64,000 nucleotides of DNA from Anisus vortex (lineage: Eukaryota; Mollusca; Gastropoda; Planorbidae), in assembly GCA_949126835.1 (NCBI GenBank), contig OX421500.1, positions 24,043,731 through 24,107,730 of the forward strand, read 5' to 3'. The notes below the pieces were generated by a model that was given only the letters and a program-made list of their open reading frames with translations, was not told the DNA's origin and searched no databases. The translations under genes and the position numbers were made by a program. This document shows positions 31,869 through 45,563 of this stretch, piece by piece. How positions within the stretch are numbered: the stretch's first letter is position 1; every line of letters begins with the position of its first letter.

Positions 31869-34800
31869 TTGACCAATCCTCTAAATACACTATGATTTAA
31901 ACTAGTTTCATACGTCATATAGTGTGTTAAAGTTTAGTAGATTGACCAATCCTCTAAATACACTATGATTTAAACTAGTTTCATACGTCATATAGTGAGT
32001 TAAAGTTTGGTAGATTGACCAATCCTCTGAATACACTATGATTTAAACTAGTTTCATACGTCATATAGTATATTAAAGTTTAGTAGATTGACCAATCCTC
32101 TGAATACTATGATTTAAACTAGTTTCATACGTCATATAGTGAGTTAAAGTTTAGTAGATTGACCAATCCTTTAAATACACTATGATTTAAACTAGTTTCG
32201 TACGTCATATAGTGAGTTAAAGTTTAGTAGATTGACCAATCCTCGAAATACACTATGATTTAAACTAGTTTCGTACGTCATATAGCAAGTTAAAGTTTAG
32301 TAGATTGACCAATCCTCGAAATACACTATGATTTAAACTAGTTTCATACGTCATATAGTAAATTTAAGCTTAGAAGATTGACCAATCCTCTATATACACT
32401 ATGATTTAAACTAGTTTCATACGTAATATAGTGAGTTAAAGTTAAGCAGATTGACCATCCCTCTAAATTAACTATCTTTTAAACTAGTTTCATACGTCAT
32501 ATAGAGAGTTAAAGTTTAGTATATTGACCAATCCTCTAAATACACTATGATTTAAACTAGTTTCATACGTCATATAGTAAGTTAAAGTTTAGTAGATTGA
32601 CCAATCCTCGAAATACACTATGATTTAGTTTCATACGTCATATAGTGAGTTAAAGTTTAGTAGATTGACCAATCCTCTAAATACACTATGAATTAAACTA
32701 GTTTCATACGTCATATAGTGAATTAAAGTTTTGTAGATTGCCCAATCCTCTAAATACACTATGATTTAAACTAGTTTCATACGTCATATAGTGAGTTGAA
32801 GTTTTTTAGATTGACCAATCCTCTAAATACACTATGATTTAAACTAGTTTCATACGTCATATAGTGAGTTAAAGTTTTTTAGATTGACCAATCCTCTAAA
32901 TACACTATGATTTAAACTAGTTTCATACGTCATATGGTGAGTTAAAGTTTAGTAAATTGACCAATCCTCTAAATACACTATGATTTAAACTAGTTTCATA
33001 CGTCATATGGTGAGTTAAAGTTTAGTAGACTGACCAATCCTCTAAATACACTATGATTTAAACTAGTTTCTTATGTCATATAGTGAGTTAAAGTTTATTA
33101 GATTGACCAATCCTCTAAATACACTATGATTTAAACTAGTTTCATACGTCATATAGTGAGTTAAAGTTTATTAGATTGACCATTCCTCTAAATTCACTAT
33201 GATTTAAACTAGTTTCATACGTCATATAGTGAGTTAAACTTTAGTAGATTGACCAATCCTCGAAATACACTATGATTTAAACAAGTTTCGTACGTCATAT
33301 AGTGAGTTAAAGTTTAGTAGATTGACCAATCCTCTAAATACACTATGAATTAAACTAGTTTCATACGTCTTATAGTGAGTTAAAGTTTTTTAGATTGACC
33401 AATCCTCTAAATACACTATGATTTAAACTAGTTTCATACGTCATATAGTGAGTTAAAGTTTTTTAGATTGACCAATCCTCTAAATACACTATGATTTAAA
33501 CTAGTTTCATACGTCATATAGTGAGTTAAAGTTTATTAGACTGACCAATCCTCTAAATACACTATGATTTAAACTAGTTTCATACGTCATATGGTAAGTT
33601 AAAGTTTAGTAGACTGACCAATCCTCTAAATACACTATGATTTAAACTAGTTTCATACGTCATATAGTGAGTTAAAGTTTATTAGATTGACCATTCCTCT
33701 AAATACACTATGATTTAAACTAGTTTCATACGTCATATAGTGAGTTAAACTTTAGTAGATTGACCAATCCTCGAAATACACTATGATTTAAACAAGTTTC
33801 GTACGTCATATAGTGAGTTAAAGTTTAGTAGATTGGCCAATCCTCTAAAAACACTATGATTTATACTAGTTTCATACGTCATATAGTGAGTTAAAGTTTA
33901 GTAGATTGACCAATCCTCTAAATACACTATGATTTAAACTAGTTTCATACGTCATATAGTGAATTAAAGCTTAGTAGATTGACCAATCCTCTAAATACAC
34001 TATGATTTAAACTAGTTTCATACGTCATATAGTGAGTTAAAGTTTAGTAGATTGAACAATCCTCTAAATACACTATGATTTAAACTAGTTTCATACGTCA
34101 TATAGTGAATTAAAGCTTAGTAGATTGACCAATCCTCTAAATACACTATGATTTAAACTAGTTTCATACGTCATATAGTGACTTAAACTTTAGTAGATTG
34201 ACCAATCCTCGAAAAACACTATGATTTAAACTAGTTTCGTACGTCATATAGTGAGTTAAAGTTTAGTAGATTGGCCAATCCTCTAAATACACTATGATTT
34301 AAACTAGTTTCATACGTCATATAGTGAGATAAAGTTTAGTAGATTGGCCAATCCTCTAAATACACTATGATTTAAACTAGTTTCATACGTCATAAAGTGA
34401 GTTAAAGTTTAGTAGATTGACCAATCCTCTAAATACACTATTATTTAAACTAGTTTCATACGTCATATAGTGAGTTAAAGTTTAGTAGATTGACCAATTC
34501 TCTAAATACACTATGGTTTAAAATAGTTTCATACGTCATATAGTGAGTTAAAGTTTAGTAGATTGACCAATTCTCTAAATACACTATGGTTTAAACTAGT
34601 TTCATACGTCATATAGTGAGTTAAAGTTTAGTAGATTGACCAATCCTCTAAATACACTATGGTTTAAACTAGTTTCATACGTCATATAGTGAGTTAAAGT
34701 TTAGTAGATTGACCAATCCTCTAAATACACTATGGTTTAAACTAGTTTCATACGTCATATAGTGAATTAAAGCTTAGTAGATTGACCAATCCTCTAAATA

Positions 34801-36300
34801 CACTATGATTTAAACTAGTTTCATACGTCATATAGTGAGTTAAAGTTTAGTAGATTGACCAATCCTCTAAATACACTATGATTTAAACTAATTTCATACG
34901 TCATATAGTGAGTTAAAGTTTAGTAGATTGACCAATCCTCTAAATACACTATGATTTAAACTAGTTTCATACGTCATATAGTGAGTTAAAGTTTAGTAGA
35001 TTTACCAATCCTCTAAATAGACTATGATTTAAACTAGTTTCATACGTCATATAGTGAGTTAAAGTTTAGTAGATTGACCAATCCTCTAAATACACTATGA
35101 TTTAAACTAGTTTCATACGTCATATAGTGATTTAAAGTTGAGTAAATTGACAAATTCTCTAAATACACTATGATTTAAACTAGTTTCATACGTCATATAG
35201 TGTGTTGAAGTTTAGTAGATTGACCAATCCTCTATATACACTGTGATTAAAACTAGTTTCATGCGTCATATAGTGAGTAAAAGTTTAGTATATTGGCCAA
35301 TCCTCTAAATACACTATCATTTAAACTAGTTTCATACGTCATATAGTGAGTTAAAGTTTAGTAGATTGACCAATCCTCTAAATACACTATGATTTAAACT
35401 AGTTTCATACGTCATATAGTGAGTTAAACTTTAGTAGGTTGACCAATCCTCGAAATACACTATGATTTAAACTAGTTTCATACGTCATATAGTGAGATAA
35501 AGTTTAGCAGATTGGCCAATCCTCTAAATACACTATGATTTAAACTAGTTTCATACGTCATTTAGTGAGTTAAAGCTTAGTAGATTGACCAATCCTCTAT
35601 ATACACTATGATTTAAACTAGTTTCATACGTCATATACTGAGTTAAAGCAAATTAGATTGACCATTCCTCTAAATACACTAGATTTAAACTAGTTTCATA
35701 CGTCATATAGTGAGGTATACTTTAATAGATTGACCAATCCTCGAAATACACTATGATTTAAACTAGTTTCGAAAGTCATATAGTGAGTTTAAGTTAAGTA
35801 GATTGGCCAATCCTCTAAATACACTATGATTTAAACTAGTTTCATACGTCATATACTGAGATAAAGTTTAGTAGATTGGCCAATCCTCTAAATACACTAT
35901 GATTTAAACTCGTTTCATACGTCATATAGTGAGTTAAAGTTTAGTAGATTGAACAATCCTCTAAATACGATATGATTTAAACTAGTTTCACACGTCATAT
36001 AGTGAGTTAAAGTTTAGTAGATTGACCAATCCTCTAAATACACTATGGTTTAAACTAGTTTTATACGTCATATAGTGAGATAAAGTTTAGTAGATTGGCC
36101 AATCCTTTAAATACACTATGATTTAAACTAGTTTCATACGTCATATAGTGAGTTAAAGTTTAGTAGATTGACCAATCCTCTAAATACACTATGATTTAAA
36201 CTAGTTTCATACGTCATATAGTGTGTTAAAGTTTAGTAGATTGACCAATCCTCTAAATACACTATGATTTAAACTAGTTCCATACGTCATAAAGTGAATT

Positions 36301-37686
36301 TAAGCTTACCAGATTGATCAATCCTCTATATACACTATGATTTAAACTAGTTTTGTACGTCATATAGTGAGTTAAAGTTTAGTAGATTTACCAATCCTCT
36401 AAATACACTATGATTTAAACTAGTTTCATACGTCATATAGTGAGTTAAAGTTTACTAGATTGACCAATCCTCTAAATACACTATGATTTAAACTAGTTTC
36501 ATACGTCATATAGTGATTTAAAGTTGAGTAAATTGACAAATCCTCTAAATACACTATGAATTAAACTAGTTTCATACGTCATATAGTGAGTTAAAGTTTT
36601 TTAGATTGACCAATCCTCTAAATACACTATGATTTAAACTAGTTTCATACGTCATATAGTGAGTTAAACTTTAGTAGGTTAACCAATCCTCGAAATACAC
36701 TATGATTTAAACTAGTTTCATACGTCATATAGTGAGTTAAAGTTTAGTAGATTTACCAATCCTCTAAATACACTATGATTTAAACTAGTTTCATACGTCA
36801 TATAGTGAGTTAAACTTTAGTAGGTTGACCAATCCTCGAAATACACTATGATTTAAACTAGTTTCATACGTCATATAGTGAGATAAAGTTTAGCAGATTG
36901 GCCAATCCTCTAAATACACTATGATTTAAACTAGTTTCATACTTCATTTAGTGAGTTAAAGCTTAGTAGATTGACCAATCCTCTATATACACTATGATTT
37001 AAACTAGTTTCATACGTCATATAGTGAGTTAAAGCTTATTAGATTGACCATTCCTCTAAATACACTAGATTTAAACTAGTTTCATACGTCATATAGTGAG
37101 GTATACTTTAGTAGATTGACCAATCCTCGAAATACACTATGATTTAAACTAGTTTCAAAAGTCATATAGTGAGTTTAAGTTAAGTAGATTGGCCAATCCT
37201 CTAAATACACTATGATTTAAACTAGTTTCATACGTCATATACTGAGATAAAGTTTAGTAGATTGGCCAATCCTCTAAATACACTATGATTTAAACTCGTT
37301 TCATACGTCATATAGTGAGTTAAAGTTTAGTAGATTGAACAATCCTCTAAATACGATATGATTTAAACTAGTTTCACACGTCATATAGTGAGTTAAAGTT
37401 TAGTAGATTGACCAATCCTCTAAATACACTATGGTTTAAACTAGTTTCATACGTCATATAGTGAGATAAAGTTTAGTAGATTGGCCAATCCTTTAAATAC
37501 ACTATGATTTAAACTAGTTTCATACGTCATATAGTGAGTTAAAGTTTAGTAGATTGACCAATCCTCTAAATACACTATGATTTAAACTAGTTTCATACGT
37601 CATATAGTGTGTTAAAGTTTAGTAGATTGACCAATCCTCTAAATACACTATGATTTAAACTAGTTCCATACGTCATAAAGTGAATT
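36301..37686 (+). repeat. HOR-B copy (19 monomers, 1,386 bp)
   Basis: Runs from one TAAGCTTACCAGATTGATC marker to the next. A second marker (CATACTTCATTTAGTGAG at 36,941 and 38,327) gives the same period. It includes the CACTAGATTTAAAC monomer with a 3-bp deletion and the GAGGTATACTTTAG monomer. Confidence 0.88.
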
Positions 37687-39073
37687 TAAGCTTACCAGAT
37701 TGATCAATCCTCTATATACACTATGATTTAAACTAGTTTTGTACGTCATATAGTGAGTTAAAGTTTAGTAGATTTACCAATCCTCTAAATACACTATGAT
37801 TTAAACTAGTTTCATACGTCATATAGTGAGTTAAAGTTTAGTAGATTGACCAATCCTCTAAATACACTATGATTTAAACTAGTTTCATACGTCATATAGT
37901 GATTTAAAGTTGAGTAAATTGACAAATCCTCTAAATACACTATGAATTAAACTAGTTTCATACGTCATATAGTGAGTTAAAGTTTTTTAGATTGACCAAT
38001 CCTCTAAATACACTATGATTTAAACTAGTTTCATACGTCATATAGTGAGTTAAACTTTAGTAGGTTGACCAATCCTCGAAATACACTATGATTTAAACTA
38101 GTTTCATACGTCATATAGTGAGTTAAAGTTTAGTAGATTTACCAATCCTCTAAATACACTATGATTTAAACTAGTTTCATACGTCATATAGTGAGTTAAA
38201 CTTTAGTAGGTTGACCAATCCTCGAAATACACTATGATTTAAACTAGTTTCATACGTCATATAGTGAGATAAAGTTTAGCAGATTGGCCAATCCTCTAAA
38301 TACACTATGATTTAAACTAGTTTCATACTTCATTTAGTGAGTTAAAGCTTAGTAGATTGACCAATCCTCTATATACACTATGATTTAAACTAGTTTCATA
38401 CGTCATATAGTGAGTTAAAGCTTATTAGATTGACCATTCCTCTAAATACACTAGATTTAAACTAGTTTCATACGTCATATAGTGAGGTATACTTTAGTAG
38501 ATTGACCAATCCTCGAAATACACTATGATTTAAACTAGTTTCAAAAGTCATATAGTGAGTTTAAGTTAAGTAGATTGGCCAATCCTCTAAATACACTATG
38601 ATTTAAACTAGTTTCATACGTCATATACTGAGATAAAGTTTAGTAGATTGGCCAATCCTCTAAATACACTATGATTTAAACTCGTTTCATACGTCATATA
38701 GTGAGTTAAAGTTTAGTAGATTGAACAATCCTCTAAATACGATATGATTTAAACTAGTTTCACACGTCATATAGTGAGTTAAAGTTTAGTAGATTGACCA
38801 ATCCTCTAAATACACTATGGTTTAAACTAGTTTCATACGTCATATAGTGAGATAAAGTTTAGTAGATTGGCCAATCCTTTAAATACACTATGATTTAAAC
38901 TAGTTTCATACGTCATATAGTGAGTTAAAGTTTAGTAGATTGACCAATCCTCTAAATACACTATGATTTAAACTAGTTTCATACGTCATATAGTGTGTTA
39001 AAGTTTAGTAGATTGACCAAATCCTCTAAATACACTATGATTTAAACTAGTTCCATACGTCATAAAGTGAATT
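37687..39073 (+). repeat. HOR-B copy (19 monomers, 1,387 bp)
   Basis: Tandem neighbour of the preceding unit with the same monomer order. The 1-bp length difference comes from an extra A in GACCAAATCC near 39,018. Confidence 0.88.
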
Positions 39074-42000
39074 TAAGCTTACCAGATTGATCAATCCTCT
39101 ATATACACTATGATTTAAACTAGTTTTGTACGTCATATAGTGAGTTAAAGTTTAGTAGATTTACCAATCCTCTAAATACACTATGATTTAAACTAGTTTC
39201 ATACGTCATATAGTGAGTTAAAGTTTAGTAGATTGACCAATCCTCTAAATACACTATGATTTAAACTAGTTTCATACGTCATATAGTGATTTAAAGTTGA
39301 GTAAATTGACAAATCCTCTAAATACACTATGAATTAAACTAGTTTCATACGTCATATAGTGAGTTAAAGTTTTTTAGATTGACCAATCCTCTAAATACAC
39401 TATGATTTAAACTAGTTTCATACGTCATATAGTGAGTTAAAGTTTTTTAGATTGACCAATCCTCTAAATACACTATGATTTAAACTAGTTTCATACGTCA
39501 TATAGTGAGTTAAAGTTTAGTAGACTGACCAATCCTCTAAATACACTATGATTTAAACTAGTTTCATACGTCATATGGTGAGTTAAAGTTTAAAAGACTG
39601 ACCAATCCTCTAAATACACTATGATTTAAACTAGTTTCATACGTCATATAGTGAGTTAAAGTTTATTAGATTGACCATTCCTCTAAATACACTGTGATTT
39701 AAACTAGTTTCATACGTCATATAGTGAGTTAAACTTTAGTAGATTGACCAATCCTCGAAATACACTATGATTTAAACAAGTTTCGTACGTCATATAGTGA
39801 GTTAAAGTTCAGTAGATTGGCCAATCCTCTAAATACACTATGATTTATACTAGTTTCATACGTCATATAGTGAGTTAAAGTTTAGTAGATTGGCCAATCC
39901 TCTAAAAACACTATGATTTAAACTAGTTTCATACGTGATATAGTGAGTTAAAGTTTAGTAGATTGACCAATCCTCTAAATACACTATGATTTAAACTAGT
40001 TTCATACGTCATATAGTGAGTTAAAGTTTAGTAGATTGAACAATCCTCTAAATACACTATGATTTAAACTAGTTTCATACGTCATATAGTGAATTAAAGC
40101 TTAGTAGATTGACCAATCCTCTAAATACACTATGATTTAAACTAGTTTCATACGTCATATAGTGAGTTAAAGTTTAGTAGATTGAACAATCCTCTAAATA
40201 CACTATGATTTAAACTAGTTTCATACGTCATATAGTGAATTAAAGCTAAGTAGATTGACCAATCCTCTAAATACACTATGATTTAAACTAGTTTCATACG
40301 TCATATAGTGAGTTAAAGTTTAGTAGATTGACCAATCCTCTAAATACACTATGATTTAAACTAGTTTCATACGTCATATAGTGTGTTAAAGTTTAGTAGA
40401 TTGACCAATCCTCTAAATACACTATGATTTAAACTAGTTCCATACGTCATATAGTGAGTTAAAGTTTAGTAGATTGACCAATCCTCTAAATACACTATGA
40501 TTTAAACTAATTTCATACGTCATATAGTGAGTTAAAGTTTAGTAGATTGACCAATCCTCTAAATACACTATGATTTAAACTAGTTTCATACGTCATATAG
40601 TGAGTTAAAGTTTAGTAGATTTACCAATCCTCTAATACACTATGATTTAAACTAGTTTCATACGTCATATAGTGAGTTAAAGTTTAGTAGATTGACCAAT
40701 CCTCTAAATACACTATGATTTAAACTAGTTTCATACGTCATATAGTGAGTTAAACTTTAGTAGGTTGACCAATCCTCGAAATACACTATGATTTAAACTA
40801 GTTTCATACGTCATATAGTGAGATAAAGTTTAGCAGATTGGCCAATCCTCTAAATACACTATGATTTAAACTAGTTTCATACGTCATTTAGTGAGTTAAA
40901 GCTTAGCAGATTGACCAATCCTCCATATACACTATGATTTAAACTAGTTTCATACGTCATATAGTGAGTTAAAGTTTAGTAGATTGACCAATCCTCTAAA
41001 TACACTATGGTTTAAACTAGTTTCATGCGTCATATAGTGAGATAAAGTTTAGCAGATTGACCAATCCTCGAAATACACTATGATTTAAACTAGTTTCGAA
41101 AGTCATATAGTGAGTTTAAGTTAAGTAGATTGGCCAATCCTCTAAATACACTATGATTTAAACTAGTTTCATACGTCATATAGTGAGATAAAGTTTAGTA
41201 GATTGGCCAATCCTCTAAATACACTATGGTTTAAAATAGTTTCATACGTCATATAGTGAGTTAAAGTTTAGTAGATTGACCAATTCTCTAAATACACTAT
41301 GGTTTAAACTAGTTTCATACGTTGTATAGTGAGTTAAAGTTTAGTAGATTGACCAATCCTCTAAATACACTATGATTTAAACTAATTTCATACGTCATAT
41401 AGTGAATTAAAGCTTAGTAGATTGACCAATCCTCTAAATACACTATGATTTAAACTAGTTTCATACGTCATATAGTAAGTTAAAGTTTAGTAGATTGAAC
41501 AATCCTCTAAATACACTATGATTTAAACTAGTTTCATACGTCATATAGTGAATTAAAGCTTAGTAGATTGACCAATCCTTTAAATACACTATGATTTAAA
41601 CTAGTTTCATACGTCATATAGTGACTTAAACTTTAGTAGATTGAACAATCCTCGAAAAACACTATGATTTAAACTAGTTTCGTACGTCATATAGTGAGTT
41701 AACGTTTAGTAGATTGGCCAATCCTCTAAATACACTATGATTTAAACTAGTTTCATACGTCATATAGTGAGATATAGTTTAGTAGATTGGCCAATCCTCT
41801 AAATACACTATGATTTAAACTAGTTTCATACGTCATAAAGTGAGTTAAAGTTTAGTAGATTGACCAATCCTCTAAATACACTATTATTTAAACTAGTTTC
41901 ATACGTCATATAGTGAGTTAAAGTTTAGTAGATTGACCAATTCTCTAAATACACTATGGTTTAAACTAGTTTCATACGTCATATAGTGAGTTAAAGTTTA

Positions 42001-43665
42001 GTAGATTGACCAATTCTCTAAATACACTATGGTTTAAACTAGTTTCATACGTCATATAGTGAGTTAAAGTTTAGTATATTGACCAATCCTCTAAATACAC
42101 TATGGTTTAAACTAGTTTCATACGTCATATAGTGAGTTAAAGTTTAGTAGATTGACCAATCCTCTAAATACACTATGGTTTAAACTAGTTTCATACGTCA
42201 TATAGTGAATTAAAGCTTAGTAGATTGACCAATCCTCTAAATACACTATGATTTAAACTAGTTTCATACGTCATATAGTGAGTTAAAGTTTAGTAGATTG
42301 ACCAATCCTCTAAATACACTATGATTTAAACTAATTTCATACGTCATATAGTGAGTTAAAGTTTAGTAGATTGACCAATCCTCTAAATACACTATGATTT
42401 AAACTAGTTTCATACGTCATATAGTGAGTTAAAGTTTAGTAGATTTACCAATCCTCTAATACACTATGATTTAAACTAGTTTCATACGTCATATAGTGAG
42501 TTAAAGTTTAGTAGATTGACCAATCCTCTAAATACACTATGATTTAAACTAGTTTCATACGTCATATAGTGAGTTAAACTTTAGTAGGTTGACCAATCCT
42601 CGAAATACACTATGATTTAAACTAGTTTCATACGTCATATAGTGAGATAAAGTTTAGCAGATTGGCCAATCCTCTAAATACACTATGATTTAAACTAGTT
42701 TCATACATCATTTAGTGAGTTAAAGCTTAGCAGATTGACCAATCCTCCATATACACTATGATTTAAACTAGTTTCATACGTCATATAGTGAGTTAAAGTT
42801 TAGTAGATTGACCAATCCTCTAAATACACTATGGTTTAAACTAGTTTCATGCGTCATATAGTGAGATAAAGTTTAGCAGATTGACCAATCCTCGAAATAC
42901 ACTATGATTTAAACTAGTTTCGAAAGTCATATAGTGAGTTTAAGTTAAGTAGATTGGCCAATCCTCTAAATACACTATGATTTAAACTAGTTTCATACGT
43001 CATATAGTGAGATAAAGTTTAGTAGATTGGCCAATCCTCTAAATACACTATGGTTTAAAATAGTTTCATACGTCATATAGTGAGTTAAAGTTTAGTAGAT
43101 TGACCAATTCTCTAAATACACTATGGTTTAAACTAGTTTCATACGTTGTATAGTGAGTTAAAGTTTAGTAGATTGACCAATCCTCTAAATACACTATGGT
43201 TTAAACTAGTTTCATACGTCATATAGTGAGTTAAAGTTTAGTAGATTGACCAATCCTCTAAATACACTATGGTTTAAACTAGTTTCATACGTCATATAGT
43301 GAATTAAAGCTTAGTAGATTGACCAATCCTCTAAATACACTATGATTTAAACTAGTTTCATACGTCATATAGTGAGTTAAAGTTTAGTAGATTGACCAAT
43401 CCTCTAAATACACTATGATTTAAACTAATTTCATACGTCATATAGTGAGTTAAAGTTTAGTAGATTGACCAATCCTCTAAATACACTATGATTTAAACTA
43501 GTTTCATACGTCATATAGTGAGTTAAAGTTTAGTAGATTTACCAATCCTCTAAATAGACTATGATTTAAACTAGTTTCATACGTCATATAGTGAGTTAAA
43601 GTTTAGTAGATTGACCAATCCTTTAAATACACTATGATTTAAACTAGTTTCATACGTCATATAGT

Positions 43666-44614
43666 GATTTAAAGTTGAGTAAATTGACAAATTCTCTAAA
43701 TACACTATGATTTAAACTAGTTTCATACGTCATATAGTGTGTTGAAGTTTAGTAGATTGACCAATCCTCTATATACACTGTGATTAAAACTAGTTTCATG
43801 CGTCATATAGTGAGTAAAAGTTTAGTATATTGGCCAATCCTCTAAATACACTATTATTTAAACTAGTTTCATACGTCATATAGTGAGTTAAAGTTTAGTA
43901 GATTGACCAATCCTCTAAATACACTATGATTTAAACTAGTTTCATACGTCATATAGTGAGTTAAAGTTTAGTAGATTGACCAATCCTCTAAATACACTAT
44001 GATTTAAACTAGTTTCATACGTCATATAGTGTGTTAAAGTTTAGTAGATTGACCAATCCTCTAAATACACTATGATTTAAACTAGTTCCATACGTCATAA
44101 AGTGAATTTAAGCTTACCAGATTGATCAATCCTCTATATACACTATGATTTAAACTAGTTTTGTACGTCATATAGTGAGTTAAAGTTTAGTAGATTTACC
44201 AATCCTCTAAATACACTATGATTTAAACTAGTTTCATACGTCATATAGTGAGTTAAAGTTTAGTAGATTGACCAATCCTCTAAATACACTATGATTTAAA
44301 CTAGTTTCATACGTCATATAGTGATTTAAAGTTGAGTAAATTGACAAATCCTCTAAATACACTATGAATTAAACTAGTTTCATACGTCATATAGTGAGTT
44401 AAAGTTTTTTAGATTGACCAATCCTCTAAATACACTATGATTTAAACTAGTTTCATACGTCATATAGTGAGTTAAAGTTTAGTAGACTGACCAATCCTCT
44501 AAATACACTATGATTTAAACTAGTTTCATACGTCATATGGTGAGTTAAAGTTTAGTAGACTGACCAATCCTCTAAATACACTATGATTTAAACTAGTTTC
44601 ATACGTCATATAGT
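43666..44614 (+). repeat. 13-monomer tandem duplication, copy 1 (949 bp)
   Basis: Starts at the GATTTAAAGTTGAGTAAATTG monomer (position of GATTT). The markers TGTGTTGAAG (43,738 and 44,687) and TAAGCTTACC (44,109 and 45,058) are both exactly 949 bp (13 x 73) apart. The copies look almost identical, so the event is recent. Confidence 0.88.
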
Positions 44615-45563
44615 GATTTAAAGTTGAGTAAATTGACAAATTCTCTAAATACACTATGATTTAAACTAGTTTCATACGTCATATAGTGTGTTGAAGTTTA
44701 GTAGATTGACCAATCCTCTATATACACTGTGATTAAAACTAGTTTCATGCGTCATATAGTGAGTAAAAGTTTAGTATATTGGCCAATCCTCTAAATACAC
44801 TATTATTTAAACTAGTTTCATACGTCATATAGTGAGTTAAAGTTTAGTAGATTGACCAATCCTCTAAATACACTATGATTTAAACTAGTTTCATACGTCA
44901 TATAGTGAGTTAAAGTTTAGTAGATTGACCAATCCTCTAAATACACTATGATTTAAACTAGTTTCATACGTCATATAGTGTGTTAAAGTTTAGTAGATTG
45001 ACCAATCCTCTAAATACACTATGATTTAAACTAGTTCCATACGTCATAAAGTGAATTTAAGCTTACCAGATTGATCAATCCTCTATATACACTATGATTT
45101 AAACTAGTTTTGTACGTCATATAGTGAGTTAAAGTTTAGTAGATTTACCAATCCTCTAAATACACTATGATTTAAACTAGTTTCATACGTCATATAGTGA
45201 GTTAAAGTTTAGTAGATTGACCAATCCTCTAAATACACTATGATTTAAACTAGTTTCATACGTCATATAGTGATTTAAAGTTGAGTAAATTGACAAATCC
45301 TCTAAATACACTATGAATTAAACTAGTTTCATACGTCATATAGTGAGTTAAAGTTTTTTAGATTGACCAATCCTCTAAATACACTATGATTTAAACTAGT
45401 TTCATACGTCATATAGTGAGTTAAAGTTTAGTAGACTGACCAATCCTCTAAATACACTATGATTTAAACTAGTTTCATACGTCATATGGTGAGTTAAAGT
45501 TTAGTAGACTGACCAATCCTCTAAATACACTATGATTTAAACTAGTTTCATACGTCATATAGT
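44615..45563 (+). repeat. 13-monomer tandem duplication, copy 2 (949 bp)
   Basis: Second copy, directly adjacent. After its end the sequence changes to TTATTAGATTGACCATTCC monomers, fixing the boundary. Confidence 0.88.
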
